The notes beneath the pieces were generated by a model. It was not told the origin of the DNA. It saw only the letters and a program-made list of their open reading frames with translations, and made no database searches. From NCBI GenBank assembly GCA_937895845.1, contig CALBLK010000022.1:36027-100026 (forward strand): a stretch of 64,000 nt of DNA. Direction: 5' to 3'. This DNA is from an uncultured Prevotella sp. GTDB lineage: Bacteria > Bacteroidota > Bacteroidia > Bacteroidales > Bacteroidaceae. How positions within the stretch are numbered: position 1 is the stretch's first letter; every line of letters starts with the position of its first letter. Positions 7,685-16,233 of the stretch are shown piece by piece. The translations under genes were made by a program, and so were the position numbers.

Positions 7685-9931
7685 TCAGTTGCCGAAGAAG
7701 CGGCTGGCCGCGCGGAGCTGGTGGCGCATGATGCTAATCAGTTCCTGGGTCTCCTGAAGGATGTTCAGATAGATGAGTGAAATCTTGAGTGTGCCCGGCT
7801 GAAGGTCGCGCTGCATGCGGTCGTAGTGCTGCTTGCGCACCACAGAGAGCCTTTCCTTCAAGGTGTTGGCCTCGGCGAGCACAGCGTCATAGTCGGTAAA
7901 GCGCATGGTGGAGAGCATAGCCTCGGTGCGCGTCATCAGGTCGGTCACGCCTTCATGAATGGGCCGGAACTCGTTGATATACTGTTCGGGCATGGGGTTG
8001 AAGTTGTTGTCTACGTGCTCCTTGATGGGTTCAAGCATACGCTTCAGACAGTAAATCATCTGCATGTCGCTGTTGATTCCCAGGTGGTACCAGGTGTTGC
8101 GCTCGAACGCTATCTGCTTGGGCACCCTGCGCAGGGCCAGCAGCTCCTTGCGGCGGAAGCGCTTGAGCTGCTCCAGCTCGCCCGACAGGGCCTTCTGGCT
8201 GCGCGAGAGCGTGTGAAGGTCCTCTTCAACCAGACCGCTGAGAATGGTGTCAAACTGGCCGAGCACGAAACGGCTGACAAAGCTCTGGGTGCGCGACACG
8301 TGCTTGGCCAGGAGGTCCCACACAATCTCGGGGTCGCGTGTGCGCATCATCAGGCGGAACACATCGTCGCTCTTCTCGTTGCGCACTTTCTTGGAGAACG
8401 ATATCTGGCTGGACACCAGCAGGTAGACAGCCAGCACCATAAAGGCCAGCATGGCTATGAAGCCACCGTAATACATCACCAGGCACACGATGCCGCAGGC
8501 TGCGAAGGCCACACCGGCTGTGATGAACCACCCGCCGATGACCGAGAGCACGCCCGTTACACGGAACACCGCGCTCTCGCGGCTCCACGCACGGTCGGCC
8601 AGGCTGGCGCCCATGGCCACCATAAAGGTGACATAGGTGGTTGAGAGGGGGAGCTTGTAGTTGGTTCCCACAATGATGAGCAGCGAGGCCACCACCAGGT
8701 TGACCGCGGCGCGCACCACGTCAAAGGCGGCTCCGTCGGCCAGGATGGCATCCTCCTTGCGGAAGCGCGAGTCAATCCATGCCTGTGCGCGGCGAGGAAT
8801 ATAGCGGGCCACCACGCTGCCGGCATCCTGTGTGGCGCGGACGATGCTCCGCGCAGCCTTGGACGAGCCGAACATCTCGTCGCCCTCGTCCTGCCGCGAC
8901 AGGTCGACACTGGTCTTCACCACGTTCTGCGCCTTCTTAGAGGTGAACATGGCCACAACCATCACCACGCCGGCCAGCATCAGATAGAGCAACGGGGTCT
9001 TGGCCGAGGACATCAGCGACGACATCATGAACTCGGCGGGCGACGCTCCGGCATTGTTGGCCATATAGTCCTGGTAGGAGGCAAGTCCGGCCATCGGCAC
9101 ACCGATGAAGTTCACCAGGTCGTTGCCGGCAAAGGCCATGGCAAGGGCGAACGTGCCAAGCAGCACCACCACCCGGAACACATTGACGTGCAGCCAGTGG
9201 AGCACCTGCGTCACGAACGTCGAGCCCACAAAGGTGAGGACAAGCAGCAACGGGGTGTGGGAGTCAACCCACTCACGGAAGTCGGCGCTGACAAAGGGAG
9301 ACTTGCCCACGCCCTTGATAAAGATAAAGTAGCAGAGCATAGTGACTGCAAAGCCACCGAACAGACCGATGGAATAGCGCAGGTGGCTGTTGTAGGAAAA
9401 GGTGAAGACGAGGCGGGCGAGCCACATCACCACCACGCCCACGACAAAGGCGATGGCCACACTGACAAAGATGGCGATGATGACGCTGAGGGCCTTGTCG
9501 CTGTTGAGCAGCATGCTGAGCGAGAGCGAGGGGTCGCCGGCCATCTTGACAAGGGCCAGGACAAACGTTCCGCCCAGCAGCTCGAACACCAGCGAGACCG
9601 TGGTCGATGTGGGCAGACCCAGCGTGTTGAACATATCGAGCACGATGACATCGGTGACCATCACCGCCAGGAAGACGGTCATCACCTCCTGGAAGGTGTA
9701 GTTGGCCGGGTGCATGATGCCATGCCGGGCCACGTCCATCATGCCTGCACTCATGGCTGCGCCGATGACCACGCCAACAGAGGCCACGATCATCACCGTG
9801 CGGAAGCGGGCCACCTTGGCCCCTATGGCCGAGTTCAAGAAATTCACAGCGTCATTGCTGACACCCACAAAGAGGTCGAACACTGCCAGAATGAGCAGGA
9901 AGACCACAATCATCAGATAAAAGAGTTCCAT
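7685..9931 (-). CDS. PiT-family inorganic phosphate transporter with C-terminal PhoU-like domain
   Basis: A 748-residue inner-membrane protein. The N-terminal two thirds hold the duplicated PiT core: GVSNDAVNFLNSAIGAKVA near residue 25, and the second signature GNDLVNFIGVPMAG near residue 270, both PiT GxNDxxN-type motifs, within about 12 hydrophobic segments. The last 220 or so residues are hydrophilic and helical (ending HQLRAASRFFGN) and look like a PhoU-type regulatory domain. It imports phosphate with H+ or Na+ at low affinity. This fused layout and length are common in Bacteroidetes. A minus-strand -7 box lies just upstream (9963-9956). No Pho regulators are adjacent; the histidine kinase upstream is separated by 81 bp. 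Confidence 0.92.
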   Translation of the reverse strand: MELFYLMIVVFLLILAVFDLFVGVSNDAVNFLNSAIGAKVARFRTVMIVASVGVVIGAAMSAGMMDVARHGIMHPANYTFQEVMTVFLAVMVTDVIVLDMFNTLGLPTSTTVSLVFELLGGTFVLALVKMAGDPSLSLSMLLNSDKALSVIIAIFVSVAIAFVVGVVVMWLARLVFTFSYNSHLRYSIGLFGGFAVTMLCYFIFIKGVGKSPFVSADFREWVDSHTPLLLVLTFVGSTFVTQVLHWLHVNVFRVVVLLGTFALAMAFAGNDLVNFIGVPMAGLASYQDYMANNAGASPAEFMMSSLMSSAKTPLLYLMLAGVVMVVAMFTSKKAQNVVKTSVDLSRQDEGDEMFGSSKAARSIVRATQDAGSVVARYIPRRAQAWIDSRFRKEDAILADGAAFDVVRAAVNLVVASLLIIVGTNYKLPLSTTYVTFMVAMGASLADRAWSRESAVFRVTGVLSVIGGWFITAGVAFAACGIVCLVMYYGGFIAMLAFMVLAVYLLVSSQISFSKKVRNEKSDDVFRLMMRTRDPEIVWDLLAKHVSRTQSFVSRFVLGQFDTILSGLVEEDLHTLSRSQKALSGELEQLKRFRRKELLALRRVPKQIAFERNTWYHLGINSDMQMIYCLKRMLEPIKEHVDNNFNPMPEQYINEFRPIHEGVTDLMTRTEAMLSTMRFTDYDAVLAEANTLKERLSVVRKQHYDRMQRDLQPGTLKISLIYLNILQETQELISIMRHQLRAASRFFGN

Positions 9932-9955
9932 TCTGTTCTACATTTGTTTCGCCGA

Positions 9956-9963
9956 CAAAGGTA
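9956..9963 (-). promoter_or_regulatory. -7 promoter box for the phosphate transporter
   Basis: TACCTTTG on the minus strand, 25 bp before the start codon of the phosphate transporter. No convincing -33 element is seen at the expected distance. Confidence 0.45.
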
Positions 9964-10012
9964 GGACACAAGTGTTACAAATCCGTTACAATCAGTTGAA
10001 GTAACGATGAAT

Positions 10013-11299
10013 TTACCCCCCCCGATGACTTTCTGGCACGGGGATGTCAAGCCAGAAAGTCGACCCGGCGCCGGGCTGCGAGGCCACCCCCACCGTGGCG
10101 CCAATGCTGTTGGCCAGGGAGCGGCTCACGGAGAGGCCGAGGCCCATGCCCTGGGCGAAATCGTCAAGTTTGACAAAGCGTTCGAAGATGCGCTCATGGT
10201 CGGCCGCGGCGATGCCCTTTCCCGTGTCGCTCACATAGACACGCAGCACGCGCCCGGGCTGCCATTCGGTGCCGACGGTCACCGTTCCGCGCCGCGTGAA
10301 CTTCAAGGCATTGTCCATGAAATGGCTCAGTATGGCACTCACCTTGCTGCGGTTGCCGGGCACCGCGACATTCCCGGCGCCCTGCCGGGCCTCGACCCGC
10401 ACGCTGCCATTGGTGTTGGCCCTCGAGAAGCGGACACGCATCTCGTCAACCAGCGCGCTCACCTCGAAAGGTTCCGCCTCCTCCCTCCCGGCGGTGCAGC
10501 CGGCTTCCTCGCACGAGAGGCTGATGATGTTGTCAAAGATGCGGAGCAGCTTGTCGTTGTTCTCGTGGATGATGGCAATCATCCTGTTGCGCTCCTCCTC
10601 TGTGGCAGCCATCGGCAGGATGTCGGAGAAACCGACAATGGCATTGAGGGGTGTGTTGATTTCATGGCTGACATTGGCCAGGAAGGCACGCTTAAGGCGG
10701 TCGCTCTCCCCGGCCTTGCTGCGGGTGCGCACCAGTTCTTCCTCCATCTGCTTGCAGCGGTCGATACGCTGCGAGGCGCCCACGATGCCAAGGGGTGCGC
10801 CCGCGGCATCGCGCACGGCTACCACGGCATGCACTTCAATCCAGTACACCCGGCCTGTCTTCGACGACTTTTTTCTGAGTTGCAGGTGAATCTTCTCCCG
10901 GCGGCCCGAAAAGATGTCGTCAAAGGCTTCGCGAACGCGCGCAGCATCCTCTGGCGCGACCAGCGCAAGCTGCCTGTCAAACGGTGCCGACACCGGCAAC
11001 GCCCGGGGTGAGGACATCTTTCGGTAGTCGCTTTCGACGGTAACAGTCCGCGCTTTCACATCAACGCGCCAAACCTGCAGCCGCATGGCCTTGACCACCA
11101 GGCCGTACTCGACACTGCGCCCGGACACCACTCCCTCATCGCGCGCCGCACCTTTGCGCGCGCCGCGACGGCGGCAGAGCCACAGCCCGGCCATGAGCAG
11201 CAAGAGCAGGTCGCCGGCCACGAGAATCACGGTCGCCGACGGGTGTGGCAGCGCAGAAAGGGCCCCTGACAAGAAGATGTTATCCGCACAGGCTGTCAT
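10013..11299 (-). CDS. PAS-domain sensor histidine kinase
   Basis: A 428-residue kinase counted from the ATG at 11299 (an upstream ATG at 11329 adds 10 residues that look like leader). A single N-terminal membrane segment (TVILVAGDLLLLLMAGLWL) is followed by a basic stretch, a PAS domain (VWRVDVKARTVTVESDYRK to GIVGASQRIDRCKQ), a HisKA domain with phospho-accepting His in FLANVSHEINTPLNAIVGF, and a HATPase domain with N box (LSHFMDNALKFTRRG), G1 (YVSDTGKGIAA) and G2 (QGMGLGLSVSRSLA). It has no periplasmic sensor and no receiver domain, and no response regulator is next to it, so it is probably an orphan kinase sensing a membrane or cytoplasmic signal. Confidence 0.9.
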   Translation of the reverse strand: MTACADNIFLSGALSALPHPSATVILVAGDLLLLLMAGLWLCRRRGARKGAARDEGVVSGRSVEYGLVVKAMRLQVWRVDVKARTVTVESDYRKMSSPRALPVSAPFDRQLALVAPEDAARVREAFDDIFSGRREKIHLQLRKKSSKTGRVYWIEVHAVVAVRDAAGAPLGIVGASQRIDRCKQMEEELVRTRSKAGESDRLKRAFLANVSHEINTPLNAIVGFSDILPMAATEEERNRMIAIIHENNDKLLRIFDNIISLSCEEAGCTAGREEAEPFEVSALVDEMRVRFSRANTNGSVRVEARQGAGNVAVPGNRSKVSAILSHFMDNALKFTRRGTVTVGTEWQPGRVLRVYVSDTGKGIAAADHERIFERFVKLDDFAQGMGLGLSVSRSLANSIGATVGVASQPGAGSTFWLDIPVPESHRGG

Positions 11300-11407
11300 G
11301 GTTGATAGGTTTAATGGTTCGAAAGGCAAATTTACACCTTATTTCCGAATAAAACAAGCCAAACGGCATTTATTTCACTTCACGCGCAGGACAAATTGGC
11401 CTTTTCC

Positions 11408-11439
11408 CTTGGATAATTTGGCGAATTGACGTAACTTTG
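11408..11439 (+). promoter_or_regulatory. Promoter of the cysE-rlmL-dpp4 operon
   Basis: CTTG at 11408-11411, a 20-bp spacer and TAACTTTG at 11432-11439 match the Bacteroidetes sigma-ABfr consensus exactly. The cysE start codon is 28 bp after the -7 box. Confidence 0.8.
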
Positions 11440-11467
11440 TAGGCATATTATTGTTACAACTTAGCAC

Positions 11468-12403
11468 ATGAGCAACCTCAGCTTTACGCACCTGCTGACA
11501 GACACAGTCGAGCAGCTCTCGGAGCCCGCGTCACTCAAAGGACTGTTTCACCAGCATCGCGACGGAAACCCTCTGCCATCAAGCAAGGCGCTTGAAGAGA
11601 TTGTAGAGCTGTCACGTGCCATCATCTTCCCCGGCTTCTTTGGCAAGTCATCGGTCAACCTGCGCGTCATCCGCTACCACATCGGTGTCGACATCGAACG
11701 GCTGTACAAGCTGCTCGCCGACCAGGTGATGGCCGGCCTCTGCTTTACCGAGCAGGAGGGGGAGCCAACCGACATGGAGGCCACGAGAAGCCAAGCCGAG
11801 GACATCGCCGCCCGGCTCATCGCCAAGCTACCTGAAATCAGGCGCATCCTGGCCACCGACGTGGAGGCGGCCTACAACGGCGACCCCGCAGCCGACAACT
11901 ACGGGGAGATCATATCGTGCTATCCGGCCATCAAGGCCCTTACCAACTACCGCATAGCCCACGAGCTGCTACAGCTCGGGGTGCCATTGATTCCGCGCAT
12001 TCTCACCGAGATGGCCCACTCCGAGACGGGCATCGACATTCACCCGGGGGCAAAAATAGGGCACCACTTCACCATTGACCACGGCACAGGCGTCGTAATC
12101 GGCGCCACCTGTGTCATCGGCAACAACGTGAAGCTCTACCAGGGTGTGACCCTGGGCGCCAAGAGCTTCCCGCTCGACAGCAAGGGCAACCCCATCAAGG
12201 GCATTCCCCGCCACCCCATTCTCGAAGACGACGTGGTTGTGTATGCCAATGCCACGCTGCTGGGGCGCATCACCATCGGGCGCGGATGCGTGGTGGGGGC
12301 CAACGTGTGGGTGACAGCCGACATGCGGCCTATGACCAAGAAGTACAAGAAAGTAAAGACCGACAATATTGATATTGAATTCAGCAATGGAACAGGAATT
12401 TGA
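11468..12403 (+). CDS. cysE: Serine O-acetyltransferase
   Basis: This enzyme acetylates L-serine with acetyl-CoA to O-acetylserine, the first step of cysteine synthesis. The 311-residue length is typical of the long Bacteroidetes and EpsC-type enzymes. The N-terminal 140 residues are helical; the C-terminal part is a left-handed hexapeptide beta-helix (TGIDIHPGAKIGHHFTIDHG, VVIGATCVIGNNVKLYQGVT) with the conserved His in GHHFTIDHGTG and DxxxxxP-type catalytic Asp/His pair region. The gene has its own consensus promoter. It overlaps rlmL by 17 bp, so the two are translationally coupled. Cysteine synthase (cysK) is about 30 kb away. Confidence 0.92.
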   Translation: MSNLSFTHLLTDTVEQLSEPASLKGLFHQHRDGNPLPSSKALEEIVELSRAIIFPGFFGKSSVNLRVIRYHIGVDIERLYKLLADQVMAGLCFTEQEGEPTDMEATRSQAEDIAARLIAKLPEIRRILATDVEAAYNGDPAADNYGEIISCYPAIKALTNYRIAHELLQLGVPLIPRILTEMAHSETGIDIHPGAKIGHHFTIDHGTGVVIGATCVIGNNVKLYQGVTLGAKSFPLDSKGNPIKGIPRHPILEDDVVVYANATLLGRITIGRGCVVGANVWVTADMRPMTKKYKKVKTDNIDIEFSNGTGI

Positions 12404-14030
12404 ATTGATTGCCAAGACCTTTATGGGACTGGAGCCCGTCCTGGCAAAAGAGTTAATGGAATTAGGCGCTAACAATGTGCAGATTGGGAGGCGCATGGTG
12501 TCGTTCACCGGTGACAAGGAACTGATGTACAGGGCCAACTTCCAACTGCGCACGGCCATCCGGGTGCTCAAGCCTATCAGCCATTTCAAAGCCAGCTCCG
12601 CTGATGACGTATATAATAAGGTGAAAGAGATTGACTGGACAAAGTACCTGTCGGCCGAAAAGACCTTTGCCGTTGACTCGGTGGTGTTCTCGGAAGAGTT
12701 CAAACACTCCAAGTTCGTCTCCTACAAGGTGAAGGACGCCATTGTAGACCAGTTCAGGGAGGGCACGGGCAAGCGCCCCAACATCAGCGTTTCGAACCCC
12801 GACATCAGACTGAACATGCACATCGCCGAGGACGACTGCACACTGAGCCTCGACTCAAGCGGCGAGAGCCTGCACCGCCGCGGCTACCGGCAGGAGAGTG
12901 TGGAGGCCCCGCTCAACGAGGTTCTGGCCGCCGGCATGATTCAGCTAACCGGATGGCACGGCGAGACGGACTTCATTGACCCGATGTGCGGCAGCGGGAC
13001 GCTGCTGATAGAGGCGGCGCTCATCGCGCGCAACATGGCGCCGGGGCTGTTCAGGAAGGAGTACGCGTTTGAGAAATGGCCCGACTTTGACGCTGACCTG
13101 TTTGACTCCATCTACAACGACGCCTCGCAGGAGCGGGAGTTCAGCCACCATATCTATGGCTACGACATTGACATCAAGGCTGTCAACACGGCCAAAATCA
13201 ACGTCAAGGCAGCCGGACTGACGGCTGACATTACCGTGAGCGAGGCCGACTTCAAGGACTTCACGCAACCATCGGAAAAGAGCATCATCGTGATGAACCC
13301 GCCTTATGGCGAGCGCATATCCACGCCCGACCTGCTGGGCACCTACAAGATGATTGGCGAACGGCTGAAGCACCAGTTCCACGGCAACGAGGCCTGGGTG
13401 CTGAGCTACCGCGAAGAGTGCTTCGAGCAGATTGGCCTGAAGCCCTCAATCAAGATTCCGCTCTACAACGGCTCGCTGGAATGTGAGTTCAGGAAGTATC
13501 AGATTTTCGACGGGAAGCTAAAGGACTTCCGGGGTGAAGGCGGCGTGGTGAAGACCGACGAGGAGAAGCGCCAGATGGCGGAAAAGCGGCGTTTCAAGCA
13601 GGAGCGCGGCGACTTCAAGAAACGCCTTGACGAACAGGAGGAGAACGAGGAGGGCGACATCCGCTCGTTCAAGTTCCACTCGCTGGAGCGGAAGCCCTTT
13701 GCCAACAACCGCAGAAACGACCGAGACGGTGACTGGAACGACCGCAGCAGAGACCGCAACAGCCGGTTTGACGGGCGCGACGGCTGGCGCGGAGAGCGCG
13801 ACAGCAGGCGCGGCGGGTTCGATGACAGAAGGCGCGGCGGCTATGATGACAGGCGCGGCGGGCGCGACGACCGCCAGAACGGAAGGGGCTACCGGCGCGG
13901 CGGGCGCGACGACTGGCAGGGCAACCGCGGCGGGCACGAGCGGTTTGACCGCAGCCGCGGAAAGAGTTTCGGCAAAGGCGGATATGGGAACAAGGCAAGA
14001 AAAAACGGATACGGCAATGAGAAACACTGA
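12387..14030 (+). CDS. rlmL: RlmL-like THUMP-domain 23S rRNA methyltransferase with RGG-like tail
   Basis: A 547-residue protein from the ATG at 12387, inside the end of cysE. The N-terminal THUMP domain (about 1-160) is followed by a class I methyltransferase with SAM motif DPMCGSGTLLIEAAL and catalytic motif IV NPPYGER, as in the RlmL family that makes N2-methylguanosine in 23S rRNA (G2445 in E. coli). From about residue 390 the protein becomes charged, and from about 440 it is a low-complexity tail of Arg, Gly and Asp with repeated RRGG, GGYDDRR and GGRDD blocks, probably disordered and RNA-binding. The last 14 bp overlap dpp4. The E. coli RlmK half is absent, as usual outside gammaproteobacteria. 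Confidence 0.88.
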   Translation: MEQEFELIAKTFMGLEPVLAKELMELGANNVQIGRRMVSFTGDKELMYRANFQLRTAIRVLKPISHFKASSADDVYNKVKEIDWTKYLSAEKTFAVDSVVFSEEFKHSKFVSYKVKDAIVDQFREGTGKRPNISVSNPDIRLNMHIAEDDCTLSLDSSGESLHRRGYRQESVEAPLNEVLAAGMIQLTGWHGETDFIDPMCGSGTLLIEAALIARNMAPGLFRKEYAFEKWPDFDADLFDSIYNDASQEREFSHHIYGYDIDIKAVNTAKINVKAAGLTADITVSEADFKDFTQPSEKSIIVMNPPYGERISTPDLLGTYKMIGERLKHQFHGNEAWVLSYREECFEQIGLKPSIKIPLYNGSLECEFRKYQIFDGKLKDFRGEGGVVKTDEEKRQMAEKRRFKQERGDFKKRLDEQEENEEGDIRSFKFHSLERKPFANNRRNDRDGDWNDRSRDRNSRFDGRDGWRGERDSRRGGFDDRRRGGYDDRRGGRDDRQNGRGYRRGGRDDWQGNRGGHERFDRSRGKSFGKGGYGNKARKNGYGNEKH

Positions 14031-16173
14031 GTTAGCGCTGATTGCAGCGGCACTGATGACCATGCAGACCTCCAACGCACAGAAGCTGTTCACACTTGAA
14101 GACCTCAACTTCGGCGGCACCAATTACCACAACATGACACCGAAGAACCTGTTTCTCACCTGGTGGGGCGACAGGCTGATGTACCAGGACGCGGAGGAGA
14201 GCGGAACAATTGACACCAAGACCGGGCGGAAGACACCGGTGGTCCGGGTGGAAGACCTGGGCAAGGACTGGCACAGTGCCATGAACGCCACCTACCCCTA
14301 CGCCAAGCAGACGCTCGTTCTGCTCAGCAACGGCAAGGAACGTGTGCTCTACAACTGGAAGAGGCGGGCTGTGGAATGGCGGCAGCCCTGCGAGAATGAG
14401 ACCGCGAGCGACTGGAACGCGCAGTCAAGGGCCGTGGCCTTCGTCAGGGACAACCAGCTCTGCGTGACCGACAGCAAGGGCCACACAAAGCAGCTGACCA
14501 CCGACGGCAGCCGCGAGATAGTTTACGGACAGGCGGTACACCGCAATGAGTTCGGCATCAAGAAAGGCACATACTGGAGCCCGGACGGACAGCGGCTGGC
14601 CTTCTACCGCATGGACCAGAGCATGGTGGCCGACTACCCGCAGGTCAACACATTCACGCCAATAGCCACCTACGAGCCAGACAAGTACCCGATGGCCGGG
14701 CAGACCAGCCACAAGGTGACCGTCGGTGTGTACGACATGGCCAGGGATACCACCGTTTATCTGAAAACAGGCGACCCTACCGACCGCTATTTCACAGGCA
14801 TACAGTGGAGCCCGGACGGCAAGTCAATTTACATGTTCGAACTGAACCGCAGACAGAATGACTGCCGCCTGGCGGACTATGATGCCACCACCGGCAAGCG
14901 CAAGGGCGAGATTTACCGCGAGACGAGCGACAAGTATGTGGAGCCGCTGAGCCCGGTGACGTTTGTTCCCTGGAGCAAGAACCTGATGGTGCTCCAGAGC
15001 CAGCGCGACGGCTACAACCACCTGTATATATATAATGAAAAGGGTGAAGAAGTGACGCAGCTAACCAAGGGCAACTTTGTGGTTGAGCGGCTCGTGGGGT
15101 TCAACGCCAAGGACAAGCGCATCATTATCGAGTCGAACGAGCTGGGACCGCTGCAACGCAACCTGTATGCCGTTGACTACAAGAGCGGCAGGCGCACACT
15201 GCTTGACAACGGCAGGGGCATGCACCGCGCACAGCTGTCAGAGAGCGGGCAGTGGCTGGCCGACCGCTATACGGAGCCCGGCGTTCCGCGCAACATTGAC
15301 CTGACAAGCACGGTCACAGGCAAACGCCAGAGGCTGCTCACCGCCAGTGACCCCTGGCAGGGCTACACCGTGCCTACTTACGAGTGTGGCACCATCAAGG
15401 CGGCCGACGGCACAACAGACCTTTACTACCGCATGGTGAAGCCGGCCAACTTTGACGCTACCAAGAAATATCCCACCATAGTTTACGTCTACGGCGGCCC
15501 GCATGCCCACCAGGTCAACGCCTCCTGGCACTATGGCAGCCGCTCGTGGGACACCTACATGGCCCAGAAAGGCTACATCGTGTTCTCCCTGGACAACCGG
15601 GGCAGCGAACGCCGCGGCCGCGATTTCGAGCAAGTCACGTTTCACCAGCTGGGCAAGGTGGAGATGGAAGACCAGATGAAGGGGGTTGACTTCCTCAAGT
15701 CGCTGCCCTATGTTGACGCCAGCCGGCTGGGCGTTCACGGATGGAGCTTCGGCGGCTTTATGACCATCTCGCTGATGACCCACCACCCCGACATCTTCAA
15801 GGTGGGCGTGGCCGGAGGCCCTGTGATTGACTGGAAGTGGTACGAGGTGATGTACGGCGAGCGCTACATGGGCACGCCGCAGGACAACCCCAAGGGTTAC
15901 GAGGCCTCCTCGCTGCTTGGCCAGGCCAGGAACCTGAAGGGAAAACTCCAGATTATCATCGGCATGAACGACCCTGTGGTGGTGCCACAGAACGCACTTC
16001 AGTTCCTCAACGCCTGCGCAGAGGCGGGCACACAGCCCGACTTCTTCGCCTATCCGGGCGAGGGGCACAACATGATGGGGCACAAGAGTGTGCACCTGCA
16101 CGAGAGAATCACTCAGTATTTCGAGGACTACCTGAAGCCCATCGGCGCCGGGAGTGCTGCAAACAGGCCGTAA
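14017..16173 (+). CDS. Dipeptidyl peptidase IV (S9 family), exported
   Basis: A 718-residue serine peptidase that removes X-Pro dipeptides from peptide N-termini, acting in the periplasm or at the surface of this asaccharolytic-leaning order. The ATG at 14017 overlaps the end of rlmL and gives a signal peptide (RNTELALIAAALMTMQTSNAQ). Residues 40-450 form the beta-propeller, where the Glu-containing N-terminal anchor should lie. The hydrolase domain holds Ser577 in GWSFGGF, Asp652 in GMNDPVV and His684 in GEGHNMMG, a complete catalytic triad, with the oxyanion segment YVYGGPHAHQV. The start codon sits inside the preceding gene, so expression depends on translation of rlmL. Confidence 0.93.
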   Translation: MRNTELALIAAALMTMQTSNAQKLFTLEDLNFGGTNYHNMTPKNLFLTWWGDRLMYQDAEESGTIDTKTGRKTPVVRVEDLGKDWHSAMNATYPYAKQTLVLLSNGKERVLYNWKRRAVEWRQPCENETASDWNAQSRAVAFVRDNQLCVTDSKGHTKQLTTDGSREIVYGQAVHRNEFGIKKGTYWSPDGQRLAFYRMDQSMVADYPQVNTFTPIATYEPDKYPMAGQTSHKVTVGVYDMARDTTVYLKTGDPTDRYFTGIQWSPDGKSIYMFELNRRQNDCRLADYDATTGKRKGEIYRETSDKYVEPLSPVTFVPWSKNLMVLQSQRDGYNHLYIYNEKGEEVTQLTKGNFVVERLVGFNAKDKRIIIESNELGPLQRNLYAVDYKSGRRTLLDNGRGMHRAQLSESGQWLADRYTEPGVPRNIDLTSTVTGKRQRLLTASDPWQGYTVPTYECGTIKAADGTTDLYYRMVKPANFDATKKYPTIVYVYGGPHAHQVNASWHYGSRSWDTYMAQKGYIVFSLDNRGSERRGRDFEQVTFHQLGKVEMEDQMKGVDFLKSLPYVDASRLGVHGWSFGGFMTISLMTHHPDIFKVGVAGGPVIDWKWYEVMYGERYMGTPQDNPKGYEASSLLGQARNLKGKLQIIIGMNDPVVVPQNALQFLNACAEAGTQPDFFAYPGEGHNMMGHKSVHLHERITQYFEDYLKPIGAGSAANRP

Positions 16174-16233
16174 AGCAGCGGCAGCCGGCCATTTAAAGAC
16201 TATCAAGCAAACACATACAAGAACAATTAGGAT

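Noticed and set aside
7383..7731. Short frames on both strands in the 7.3-7.7 kb gap and similar ones at 58.5-58.9 kb
   Set aside because: They encode similar peptides (CHPGRFA type) only because both gaps share the GC-rich DNA repeat. No start signals or conservation of protein type.
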